A DNA stretch of 64,000 nt from Pilatotrama ljubarskyi (taxonomy: Eukaryota > Basidiomycota > Agaricomycetes > Polyporales > Polyporaceae). Below the pieces are notes generated by a model, which did no database searches, had not been told where the DNA came from, and was given only the letters and a program-made list of their open reading frames with translations. Below are positions 34,692 through 47,681 of this stretch, one piece after another. The first letter of the stretch is position 1, and the number at the start of each line of letters is the position of its first letter. Location: the NCBI GenBank assembly GCA_022385805.1, contig MU277712.1:62001-126000 (forward strand). Reading direction: 5' to 3'. The translations under genes were made by a program, and so were the position numbers.

Positions 34692-35381
34692 ATGAACCCG
34701 TACGGTCAATGGCAGCAAGGCGGCGCGGCCCCCTCCATCTTCGGCGCATTGCCTTCGCTCCCTGCGACGAATCCTCCAACCGCGATGCCGGACAGCGTCA
34801 CCTTCACGTTCACCAACTTCAAGACGACCATCCTCAACTCTACCATCCTCGGACCTCAGCAGCGCACCGCGTACCGCGTCGTCACAGAACCCACGGCTCC
34901 GGCATGCACGATCTTTAAGGACAATGAGAGCCGCAATGTGGCCATGCTGCAATGGCAGCCGCATCCCACTGTAGAGATTCGCGGCGTCGCTACCAAGCAG
35001 CGCGTACGTGACTGGCTCCGCTTGTCTTCGGACCAGAGGTGCGCAAACAAAGCATTCGCTGATTGTTGCATCCGGCGGATCTCACCCCCGAGCCATTCTA
35101 GTCGGCGCGTTATGGAAGTGCACGGCGTGCAGTATGCATGGGCTCCCGTCAACGGCTTCATCTGTGTACGTACGAGCACTGTTCCTTCTGGTCGGTAACA
35201 ATCTGACACTCCCGAACAGCTCTCCAAGGTGCAGTCGACTGCGCCAAGGGTGCTCGCTCGCATTGCACGCGTCCCGAACATGGTCATTCTGGAGATGACG
35301 CAAGAAGCAATGCAGGCCGGCATGCTCGAGCCCTGTCTCGTTGCAGCTGCCTTGATGACCTGCGGTCACAACATCGATTGA
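34692..35381 (+). CDS. DUF6593-like basidiomycete protein
   Basis: Three exons close in phase: 34692-35038, 35102-35165 and 35220-35381, giving 190 residues. After a Gly/Pro-rich N-terminus, the body (DSVTFTFTNFKTTILNSTI, GPQQRTAYRVVTE, VAMLQWQPHPTVEIRG, VHGVQYAWAPVNGFIC, PNMVILEMTQEA) reads as a beta-rich fold resembling the basidiomycete DUF6593 domain (tubby-like in predicted shape). No signal peptide or membrane helix is visible. The function is unknown; such proteins occur in multicopy families in Agaricomycetes. DUF assignment is from pattern recall and not from a profile search. Confidence 0.75.
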
Positions 35382-36289
35382 AGATTCCCGGCTCCCTCGC
35401 GCACTCATCCCATCTAGATGATACTGCAAGCACGGACAACCATATAGAGCACAATCCGCTTCTTACAAGCTTTCTTGACAATACTGTTATCCGCTTTCCT
35501 GCATCTTGCTGTGTCGCTACTCTACTTATTGCGGCCCGGCGTTCGTCTGTAGCGAGCACATGTCGTGGCCCACCATCGTGTATACTATAACTATCTCAGC
35601 AATTGGGTTGAGTTTCTTGGCAATATACTGTATTTTTTCCTACATTCAGTGGGGGTTCGAAAAGCGGTTGAACGCGTACAAAGACCACTCCTCGCCAATG
35701 TACGCAGCGCTGACTTCAAGCCACACGCTTTAGGTGCTTCTCCTTCTGGACACCGGGTCCCATGTGCGCGACATGCGCAAATCAGTGAAACCTGATGGTA
35801 CACAGAGGTACACATAACTTTCTGGAACACACCCCAGCGCCCTGGCCTCCTTCGAGCCATGGCTGCGCTTGGAACAGGCCCTGCGCCGGCGTTGCAAGGC
35901 ATCCGCCGCTCGACCGTTCGGCCGCCGGCAACCAAGTGCACGTTCGAGCGCGATCGTCACCTTCGCCAAGGCAATCACTGCAATGACAATGGCTCGACGG
36001 CAGAGCGGTGCGCGGCGCGCAATGCTAATCTGGATCCTGCGCCCATCAGATCTCAGTCGCCCTTTGACCTCAGGGATGCGCAGCTCGACGCTGGGCTCGG
36101 CTTTACCGTCCTCGGGCCACGGGACACTTGCGGGTGTTACGCCGACGTCGGCGTCTTAGTTGATAGTGGCGGCGAGTACGACTCCAACTCACGCCACGCG
36201 TTGGTGTACACGGTCTCGCGATGTTGAAGTTTCATGTCTTATTACAGCGGGGCTCGCGCGACGTGAGCGCTATAGATATACACGACGAA
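35382..36289. other. Convergent 3' region of the DUF6593-like gene and NUP96
   Basis: A few overlapping frames between 35730 and 36230 are Arg/Ala-rich on both strands and show no family pattern. No gene called. Confidence 0.5.
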
Positions 36290-39200
36290 TCATGCGACCT
36301 CGACTGTCCGGAGGAATCGCTCGTACATCGTTGAGTGGATGTTTCGCACGCGCGTGGCGTCGGCGAAGAACGGCGTCCGGATTTGAGCTTGCGCCTATTG
36401 TAACCATGGTCGCACATCAGGTCTTGTTCGCACAAAACGCCAGAAATGAGGAGGGCACTCACGATGGCCAAGGGCCTGATTTGGTCCAGATGTCGTACGA
36501 GTTGACTAGTCATTTCAGCGACGGCGGCGGTGTGGCGGACGTTCGAACGATCCGGGAGGACATCCGGAAGAATTCCGACCAGCTTTGGCACGCTGCGGGA
36601 CAATTGGTCTACCTCGGCGGCTTCGTCCGCGTCCAAGGCGCCGTTGCTCTGTACCAGACGTTCGCGCAGTTGAGGGAGGCGTGTCAGGGCATGTGCATAG
36701 TCCAGGAAGACCTGTGCAGCAGAGCCGCTATGGGCATTGTTGAAAGCGGGAGAATACAATGAGACGTACCTTGCCACGATCGTTCCAGCCGCTGACGGGC
36801 CGCCCCTCGAAGATCTCAAACAGCTCCCGGAGGAGTGCGAGATCTTGGCGAATGACAGCATCCGGTGCGAGCTCAAGCACGGCGAGATCGTGCGCCGCGT
36901 CGTACAAGCCGGCGGAAAGGTACAGCTCGTACGCCTGGTATACCTCCCCGTTGTCAAGCGCGAAGACGGCCTGGAATGCTCTAGTTTGAGACATGCAGCG
37001 CTATTGCAGAGATGACATGCGTACCTTCGCTTCATTGATCCAGGATACCGGGATCTTGAGGCTCCCGACGAGTCCACGCGTTACCCAGTCATCTAGTTTC
37101 GACGCTGAGCGGGTAAGCAACTCCTTGATCACCTTCACCCGTCTAGAAATAGTTGTTAGCGCCCGCCGATAACCCGTCTAGGCCCGAAAAACGTACCCGG
37201 CGGAGCCTTCGATGTGCAACAGGACGAAGACGGCCTCTTGGATCATGCCGAGCTGCTCCAATTGAGATGCGTAGCTGTTCGCGAGCAGATCGGCACTGGG
37301 GCTGTGCCCTTCGACCCCATCATCGTCATCCTGATCTCTGCGGCGCACGGAGGTGTCTCGGTCCGCGAGGTCACGGACGCGGAGGCACCGGGATAAGAGG
37401 ATATATAGATGCCAAGGAAGGCGATAGTCCGCGGGGGAGGGGCTGAAGGAGAACGAGGACAGTATGGCGGACAGATTGCATGCAGGGTCAGCGAAGAGCT
37501 TGATGAGCGAGTAGAGCGCATCCGGATGCTGCGCTCCGGACGGGGGCTTCCAGGGCGAGTTCATTTTGTCGCCACGCTCGGCGTACCAGGGCGCCGGGGC
37601 CGCGACACTTGACACACCCTCCTTCCACAACGCATCGTACGCCTCAAACACTTCCGCCACAGGAGCATCCATCGGCAAGCCGTACCACAACTGCAAGCCG
37701 AAGGCGCGCTTCCAATCTAGGCCTCTCGCCAGGTCAACATCGACGCAGTGCTCAACACCGCTACCGCCGGAGCCCTTAAGGGTGTCGACAACTCCTGCCA
37801 GCAACGCGTAGACCTTGCGGGTATCGTCGCTGATGTGCGCATCAATGCGCTCTTGGCGCCAGATCTCGAGCTGCTCCTGCAGATCTGCTCGGAACTCAGC
37901 ATCGCCGGGGCATTGAGCTATGAGTGACGCCAGCTTGACGTTGCCACCGGCCGCCGCAGCCTCGCACGCCCGTTCCACCTGGTAGCCGCTCAGCAGCGTG
38001 AAAACCGTGCGGTCCCACTTGGCGTCTAGGTTGTCGCGGAGGTCGGCGTCCATGGGCGAGGAGACGGTTGTCCTAAGCCATTTCGAGAGCTCGGCCTTTC
38101 GTCTGATGGCTCTGAGACGATGCCTGACTTGGACGTCCGGTACATCATCAAGACGGAAGTCGATCGGGTCGAACAGCGCGTGGCCAAGGCGGAATAAGGC
38201 GGGTTCAAAGGAGTGATCGGTAGACGGATACTGCGCGACAAAGGACGCGAACGTGAGCCTTGCAGAAGGGTATGCGAACGGAACACCGTCGGCGTCCTCT
38301 TCTATCATGGTATTGCTGAGATGGTGAGATAGCAAGCGAGAGGCGTGCGCAGCGGCGTCAGCCGCGACACCAGAGAGCAGCGGTATCGTGGTCAGCTTAA
38401 CTGTGGGCGCGTTCGCTGAAGATTTCCTGAGAGTACATGAGACGGATGACTACAGAAAAGCTTTCTGTCACTCACGAGGTACCTGCAGGACCGCAGAGGT
38501 CGCCTAGGTGAACGAGCGTCCCTCCTGGCCCCCAGCTGACGCGGAATGAGCGGCCGAGCGCGAGACCCGCATCGACATACGCGTTCTCGTGCCCCGCAAA
38601 CGCAGATGCCGAGCTTTCCACACGTGCGTACTTGCGCGAAGGGCGGTAGGGCTCGGGCTCAATGTCGTGCGCGAAAGACGCGCGCTATGTCACCACGCCA
38701 CATGAGCAAGTTGGGATGCATTCTGGGATCATACCACATACCTGACGCGAATCTGCGCGGAAGCCTTCCCCGTCAGATTCTCTGCTGTGCTTGCGGCTGA
38801 GGTTGGACGTGAGGAGGAGCCTTCGACGTGGCTGAGCCTGACTCAGGGCCTTGAGAGCCTTTTCTTCTTCCGGCATTCGGAAGAGAGATGTTTGCATGAC
38901 ATGCATCTTCTGCGGGTCCACACCTATCTCTCTTGCCCATGGAATGATAGTGGGGTCCCCTGCCGGCGCGCGCGCTGTGCGCGTGGTACGTTTGGTGGGA
39001 GCGGACGGTCGTCCGCGGATGTCGTCCTCGCTTTCGTCCTCGTCCTCGTCTCCCTCCAATTCCTCGTCCACCTCCTCTTCACTTTCTTCATCCTCGTCCT
39101 CTATCTCTGCATCGCTGGGCTCGTCGTTCTGGGCGCCATGACCTCGCGCCACAACCAGTACTTCATCCTCGTCCATGGACGATCCTCCCGCGTGGTCTTC

Positions 39201-39293
39201 TTGCGAGGGTTTCTCCGGGTTCGGCGGGGGAACCACCATGGAGACGTCCTCTTCGTCTTCGCTGTCGGATACATAGGCCCTGAACCGCGCCAT
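36290..39293 (-). CDS. NUP96: Nucleoporin NUP96 (Nup145C-like), encoded separately from NUP98
   Basis: The start is the ATG at 39293 (MARFRAYVSDSEDEE). An acidic linker is followed by SFRVSWGPGGTLVHLGDLCG, the hallmark N-terminal segment of Nup96/Nup145C. A long alpha-helical repeat region then carries KWDRTVFTLLSGYQVERAC, LDWKRAFGLQLWYGLP, WHLYILLSRCL and KAVFALDNGEVYQAYELYLS, matching the Nup96 domain, and the protein ends LRTVEVA at 36290. Nup96 is a scaffold subunit of the nuclear-pore Y complex and binds Sec13 and Nup85. In many species it is cut from a Nup98-Nup96 precursor. No FG repeats or HFS autoproteolysis domain lie upstream on this strand. Confidence 0.88.
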
Positions 39294-39719
39294 CTCAAGT
39301 GCCGATGAAGACACAAAACACAGAGGTGAGAGTGGAGGTTGAGTCGGACACCGCAGGCGCAAGTGCGAGGCGCGCTCGAACGCGCTGGTGCAAGCGCCCA
39401 TATAAGCGCTGAAATCAGCCACAAGACCGTGCACGACGCCGGAGAGCGCCGGAGTCGCAGCGACCTCGACGTCGCACACAGCGACGCCGAAACCAACGTG
39501 ATACTGCTTCATCGCTGTCCATGAATTGACCTCGTTGTTACCATCCCGAGTTTCCGTGACATGGATTCACGACGACTTTGATTGCTGGGCGCTGCCTGTG
39601 AGCCTCCTTACCACATCTCTACCGGTTTCTGGAACTCGGACTCGAACGAGCACGACGACGGACCCGTCGAAGGCGCAAGGTATCGCTTGAATCTATCTCT
39701 TGACTGCCCAAGGAAATCG
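39294..39719. other. Divergent promoter region of NUP96 and the PDK1-like kinase
   Basis: No separate gene. Both flanking genes should draw their promoters from these 426 bases. Confidence 0.5.
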
Positions 39720-41865
39720 ATGGCGGGTACTCCTCCGCCATGGGCATACGTGGACATGCGGGACGAGGCCCAAGCTGTCGATCGTCCCGCCGCCACAGCG
39801 GCTCCAACGTCCCCGCCCAAAGCTCCTCCCCCTCCGACCGCGCAGAACTCGAAGCCAGCCTCGCCCACAAGACCTCCGAGTATGACTACCCCGAAAGACT
39901 TCGAGTTCGTGAAAGAGTTGGGTTGTGGGTCATGGTCAACGGTATGTTCTCGTTCCGTGTGAGTATTCGCGTGAGTATTCAGCGTACGTTTATGACGCAA
40001 CGATAGGTTATGGAGGCATTCCAAACCGTGACAGGAAAGCGGTATGCGGTAAAGATCCTCAGCAAAGGACAGTTGATCAAGCAGAAGAAGGTCAAGTACG
40101 CCAACGTCGAGAAGGACGCTCTCGCGAAGCTGTCTGGCGGACATCCGGGTTTCATCAAAGTGCATGCGGCATTTCAGGATGAGACTTCTCTCTGTGAGTT
40201 TTGCTCTTATACGTTAGCAGAAGAGGTGCTGACAGAAATGGCTCAAGACTTCGTTCTGGACCTCGCGCCCAACGGAGACCTGGCCGACCTAGTGAAGAAA
40301 TACGGCTCCCTGTCACTCCAATGCGCCCAGTGGTACGCCGCGCAGATAGTAGATGCCGTCCTATGGATGCACAGCAGAGGCGTCTTGCATAGAGACCTCA
40401 AGCCTGAGAACGTACTATTGGATAGCGAGCTCAGAGTGAAGCTATCGGATTTCGGGTCAGCCTATATTGCGCCAGACAACGATCTCTGTAAGTACACAGA
40501 GCCCCCTTCAACGTTGGAGACAAATTTTCACGCTATTAGCTCCGCGGTCGAGCTCGTTTGTGGGCAGTGCGGCCTATGTTTCGCCGGAACTACTCAATCG
40601 GGCATCAAAAACGACTAGTAAGAGGTAGGCCCATCCGCATACTTATGGAGATGTCATGTTGACCTCTGCCTCCAGCTCTGATCTGTGGGCGATAGGTTGC
40701 ACAGTCTACTTCGTGATTGCGGGGATGCCTGCATTCGCTGCGATGAACGATTACCAGAGCTTCCGCAAGATCGAGGCGCTGGACTATACATTCCCGGAAG
40801 GCTTTTATGAAAGCGCTCGGGACCTGGTGCAACGCCTCCTCGTGCGTGCCACTGAAGAACTGTATTGTGTACCATTGCGCTGATCATGCCAGCCCGTAGG
40901 TCCTGGATCCCTCGGAACGGCTGGGCGTCGAACCCAAATCGTCGCCCACTGAGCTACGGAACCATTCCTTCTTCGCTGCACCCAGTTCTTCGGGGAAAGC
41001 AGGCGCCGCTCCAATACAGTGGGACACGCTCTGGACGGACCCTCCAGTTCCGCCAGAGACCGGCATCGTCAAGTCAGCGCCTCGACCAGCCGACGAAGAC
41101 GAAGATCTGTGGGAGAACGTGGTTCACGAATTTAGCCTTGCCAATCTCCGATCGCCCGTGGCCCAGCTGGATGGAAGCCCTCTGTCACCGAGGGAGTCCG
41201 ACCCGGCAAGTATCGGTCCCTTGGACGTTCCCCCGGACGCGGTGCATTCCGAGGTTGTGGATGGCCGACGGCTGGATGCAGCAGATGAGCGCGCTTCTGA
41301 GGCTCGGCACGAGAATAGCGACGTTTTCGATGATCCAATTTTGGAGAAGAAAGATTGGTAGGTTTGGCGGCCGCGCTCAATCTGGAGAACCTAATCTCAT
41401 TCAAGTCTGCGTACCCAGGTCAAACATCCTCGCGGCGGATGAGACGCTCCGCAGGGCGGTCGCGGTAAGAACACAGCTACGGAAGGGTCTTCTGAGGCAG
41501 AACCGCCCGTGCGCCCTTCTTCTCACATCTCGACCACGCCTCCTGTGCGTAGCGATCGACGAGAAGGAGGACATCCCCAAGGCGTCAGATGTCAAGCATT
41601 CGTTCACATTCCCCTCGACTGGCGGAACGCCGAACGGAAGAGCCGCCAGAAAGGCAGAGAAGAATGAGATTGTAGGGTGTATGACAGCTGGTCATCCTCA
41701 TAGACTCATGCTGCAGACGGTCAGCCGATAATCCGTCGCCAAACTTGTCGGCATGCTCACAACTTCATCTGACAGGCCGAGAAGGACATAATGTACGATT
41801 TCGCCGACGGGCAAGCCTTGGACAGATGGATGGAAGACATCAAAACTCAGCTGAACTCTTCGTAG
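39720..41865 (+). CDS. PDK1-like AGC protein kinase (Pkh family)
   Basis: The start is the ATG at 39720 (MAGTPPPWAYVDMRDE) and the stop is at 41863-41865. The N-terminus is Pro-rich. The kinase domain shows FEFVKELGCGSWSTV (glycine loop), RYAVKILSK (ATP lysine), the PDK1-type block GQLIKQKKVKYANVEKDAL, HRDLKPENVLLD, SDFGSAYI, and an activation loop SSSFVGSAAYVSPELL like the PDK1 autophosphorylation site. Then come SSDLWAIGCTVYFVIAGMPAF and LDPSERLG. The C-terminal half is long and ends in a PH-like region (RPRLLCV, then DFADGQALDRWMEDIKTQL). PDK1/Pkh kinases phosphorylate the activation loops of other AGC kinases and act near the plasma membrane in sphingolipid and TOR signalling. The exon joins after residue 430 are less certain. 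Confidence 0.88.
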
Positions 41866-42214
41866 TATGGAGCCCGCCGTAGTGTGTTTTGGAGCACAGT
41901 TCTTAGATCTAGTCTACAAAATGGTGAGATGTCGGAATATGTATGTGTACTTGTGGATATGTTGCCGTATGCACGCTCCTCGTGTAATTGCATCCACCAA
42001 AGAAGGCTTGCGGGCCGTCCAAATCCTTCGATATCCACGTGGCTTTCGACGTCTGCATCCTCACAGGTCGATATACGGAGGCAGGGAATGCTTTGATTTA
42101 TTGAGAGATGAGAACCATTTTATAGTACGCTGTGACCCAAAGACCCATAGTAAGAAGCCGCAACCATCCCACCCTGAATTTCTATCCGCAGGTCATGAAC
42201 GCCTCGTATTCCGT
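41866..42214. other. Convergent 3' region of the kinase and peroxidase genes
   Basis: No gene seen; 349 bases between two stop codons. Confidence 0.5.
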
Positions 42215-44127
<1,913 letters not shown>

Positions 44128-45170
44128 TTACCACTTTAGGATCGCCTGTTCACATATGAAACCAACGAGCGTTCCGCCCCGACTGCTGGCTCGACCCGGT
44201 CCATGGGAACCTTGAGAAAGCACAGATCGGGCGTGAGAGCAGAGCATATCCTATATGTACTCGCATCCGGACCCGTGGCAGCGTAGGGCGATAGGCATGA
44301 AGATTTGCTTCGTGGGAGGTGTGAAGGATAGAGGGGTTACCCGCTGGACAGAACCTGTGAGCGCGCCGGCTTAGGCGTCTTGTCTCCGCTAAGTTTTCAG
44401 CGGTGATCCTAGGGGATTTGCTGACTACGGTTCCATCGGCTTCAGCATCCCACTACTGGGAATGTTCATGGAGTGTCCAGAGCCGTCTCCGATACACGTC
44501 GGAATCTATCGAGACACAGTCGTCAAGCCTTCACCGCAGATGGACGAGCAGTTCTCATATGACGACATCCTTTGGGAACAGCAAGTGAGCGGTTCCGGAC
44601 CACGCCATTCAATGCCCGCAGTGATGACAGCTATAATAGCCTGGAGGATCGTGAGACACGGATTGGTATGCTGAGCATTCTCTCGATCGCACCTTTCCCA
44701 GTCTCTTACGGGTCCAGTAGAACATAGACCGCATCATCTTGACGCTACCGACAGGGGACCTTGGTTCGGCGCTGCACTGCGGACTCAGCGGAGGTCGGCA
44801 TCGCAGCGGGCGCCTCGACATGTGCAACACTAGCGCTTACTGGCACTGGGACGCAGCAACTGTACTGTTCCCATAATTCTTACTGCATGTCTGGTCCCCT
44901 TGTGTAGGCAAAGTCAGGACTTTCCTGGTCAAATACCTTAAGGAGTGGGACGCAAGCACAACGGACCAGGTCGACGCGAGGTTAGTTTGCTGGCATAAGG
45001 CTGGAGCGGAAGATGCCGGACACAGCCACATTCCGCCTCGTGGTTCCGGTAGCGGCGTGGGGGTGGCACCCCTGCAACTTGCTCTCTGGTAATGCGACTC
45101 TGCGTCGCTCTGAAGCCGCCTTCTGCGAACGATAGGATCTTTCCTCCAAGCTCGGTGGGAAGCATACAGC

Positions 45171-45836
45171 ATGCAGCCCGACGCTATCCCGGATGCGTCG
45201 GATCGCTCTCTTGCAGTCGCGGAGCAGTTCGCCAAGTACCCCTTTGCTTCCGATGAGGAGTATCAGGTGCATCCTTTTGCTACGGTTCACTTTCTCGAGA
45301 TCGCTCACCACCTACGGATCAAGAAAGGCATTGCCGGAATTGTAGAAAGCGGTGTACTGGAAGGCAAGTCAGAGGAGGAGAAGTCGGAGATCCTCCTTCG
45401 TTCCGCAGTATTCTACTTCAATCGGTATATCGCGCAATCCTCTCGCTCTCCTGAGAGCACCGTAGTACTCACTCATACCTAGCCTTACAGGATCCTCCTT
45501 ATCTATGGAGGATGCTCGTAGAGTTAGACAGCCTACCGGCGCAAACTCACAGGGTGAAATATCGGCAATTGCTTCAGCATCACCCGCATCGACAAGCGGC
45601 AATCCCGAGCAGCAGCCTGAGATGCTGTCATTCGCGCAGTTAAAGATGTTGATCGAGCAAGGGAGAACCGACGAGATACCAAACAACAAGATCATTCCAG
45701 ATGCCCTGAGTGTACGCAGGTCTTCCTGTTCTTGGGCCTTGCGCTGCGCTCACAAATTGTCGTTCAGTCCGAGGCCCCGAGCGAATCTAAGGCCCCCGTT
45801 CCGAAGAAGCCCTGGGAGCTGAAAGCCGCGACGTGA
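45171..45836 (+). CDS. PEX39: PEX39-like protein with KPWE motif
   Basis: Four exons close in phase: 45171-45266, 45324-45424, 45483-45711 and 45768-45836, giving 164 residues. The N-terminal half has YPFASDEEYQKGIAGIVESG, EGKSEEEKSEILLRSAVFYF and NRLTGSSLSMEDARR. The C-terminal half has LSFAQLKMLIEQGRTDEIPN, IIPDAL and SESKAPVPKKPWELKAA. The FxxLxxLIxxG...IPxxIPD...KPWE arrangement is that of the Pex14-like KPWE domain, recently assigned to the peroxin PEX39, which helps PEX7 import PTS2 proteins into peroxisomes. The role here is by similarity to that family. No membrane helix is visible. Confidence 0.8.
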
Positions 45837-45989
45837 AGGTGATCGTGCAGAAGGACTGTATGCAATTTGTACAACTACAGAATGCAATATGATTGCGAGC
45901 AGAACGGTATATGATGAGCGAGAGACGTGGAAGCCCTGCGTGTAGTGGTAAGTCCATGTCAAGACTCCCAACGCCGTCCGTCTTACCTA

Positions 45990-46751
45990 TTAACGACCCC
46001 ATTCTTGCATATTTTGGGCGCTGCAGATGGTGTAGGATGATTGGAACGACCATGTTCCGTCGCTGGATAGCACCATCGCCTCTCCAACCGCCACTTCATA
46101 CCCCATGGTTCCGACCAGCTGGGGTTGCAGCCATTCGCCGCGTTCGACCATATCCATCACTGTTCTGTTCCTTGGTCCATACAACATCAAGCGCTCTTCT
46201 GATGCGCCCCTGACGCTCGATTGGCCTTCGCTTGTTACCCCGCCCACGGGGTTATGCATCAAATGAGGACGGGCGCAGCCGTGAGCGACGAGCTTTCGCG
46301 TGGCTTGTAGCTCCATGCCTATTGGTGGCAGCTTCCGGCGACGGTATGATGCCTCGTCATTTACGGCAGCTCCATTGGGAACCACGATCTCGTCGCCTGC
46401 CGTGGGAAGTCGCTCATGGAAGCAGACGTTCCCTGGAACTTCTTCTGGTTCCCCAAGAGGCCCTCTCGCTAGGCCTTCATTGTCCGCCTGGTTCGCGTGG
46501 CTACGCGCGAGAGCAACAGCTTGAGTTTGGAGGTGTCGGACAAGTTTCCGCGTCAACGGGAAGGTCTCCGGGTACACCTCGCAGTAATGCGCTGGATTGC
46601 GAAGCACGTCCAGGATCTTGTCCGCTGGTATGTCCTTTCGCGTCTTGTGGCTATCGAGGAGAGGTGCAGTGCGGTTCCGCGCGCACGGAGGACGCGGCCG
46701 GGGTCCTTGCGGGGCTGGGATGTTCTGGGTCGTTTGGCAGATTCGCGACAT
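45990..46751 (-). CDS. Unrecognised protein, single exon
   Basis: A 253-codon frame from the ATG at 46751 (MSRICQTTQNIPAPQGPRPR) to the stop at 45990. It has no signal peptide, membrane helix or catalytic motif that I recognise. The first half is basic and contains KDIPADKILDVLRNPAHYCE and FPLTRKLVRHLQTQAVALAR, probably helical. The second half is mixed and ends with SSYTICSAQNMQEWGR. The intronless length in a short-intron genome is modest support; a competing antisense frame covers part of it. It lies convergent with the PEX39-like gene 153 bases away. It could be lineage-specific or spurious. Confidence 0.45.
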   Translation of the reverse strand: MSRICQTTQNIPAPQGPRPRPPCARNRTAPLLDSHKTRKDIPADKILDVLRNPAHYCEVYPETFPLTRKLVRHLQTQAVALARSHANQADNEGLARGPLGEPEEVPGNVCFHERLPTAGDEIVVPNGAAVNDEASYRRRKLPPIGMELQATRKLVAHGCARPHLMHNPVGGVTSEGQSSVRGASEERLMLYGPRNRTVMDMVERGEWLQPQLVGTMGYEVAVGEAMVLSSDGTWSFQSSYTICSAQNMQEWGR

Positions 46752-47681
46752 AGTCGGGGATGATGCGAAGATGGGGCGCTCGAGGAGGATGCGGTTGACT
46801 CGGAGGGTGTGACTATGGAGGATCAGAGTGGGAAGCGATGCGGCCTCATATACGGAAACGGGATTAGCCACGCTTGGATGAGAGCGATTTGGCTAGTTCG
46901 GACAAAGAACATACTAGCCACACACCGCCGCATCTCGCGGCGCTTTGGCGCGCATGGTGAAGCTTGGTCCGGTCATTGATCAGAATGGCAGGCGGGACAA
47001 TAAGGAGCGAAGTCAAAGGTGCTGCTTTGACAGCTGGTCCTTGTAAAGTGTACGGTAGACTGCTGGCGACAGTACTCCTGGCTTATCCCTCTCGACCATG
47101 TAAAGCGGGATATGGCCCTGGTCAGTCTGGCCGTTGCCCGACTTCCGAAGGCGGTCCACAACCAACGTGCCTCTGTGCCACTGCCCGACAACCTCGGGCA
47201 TACGATATCGGACAATGTATCAAACTTTGTACATGTAAACTGTGCAAGTAGTACGGGAATCAATCGAGGCCTCCACCACTCTAGACATGTTAGAGGCTTG
47301 CCATGAGACTCGGAGGACCCGCCGGCGCTGGAGTACAACTTGTCCAGAGATTATCGGAGCGTTATTTAATCCGGCGCCCAACCTGCGTCAGTGAGTAGTA
47401 AGATGCTCCTTGAAGCTCGGGCATAATTATTGTTCAAAATGCCTGCCTCCGATGGGCTCGAGTCCCGTATAGCCTGCCATGCCAAGGCTGCGCCGCCGTA
47501 AGGCACCAGCCACACGGCAACAAATAGGAGCAAATAACGCGAGAGACGGGCGCGACGCGGACGCGACCAGCGCCTACGCGTCCTACGCCTATCCGCCATT
47601 GCTGCGGTGTCGTCTGTGACTGTCCCCGATCTCTTCCTCACATCCTCCAGCCACGCGCAGCAGTATAACGTTCTCTCTGTG
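46752..47681. other. Divergent region upstream of MSH6
   Basis: No recognisable gene. It should hold the MSH6 promoter. Confidence 0.5.

Noticed and set aside
35730..36230. Overlapping Arg/Ala-rich frames that might be a small gene
   Set aside because: Both strands are open by composition and neither shows a motif or consistent splicing.
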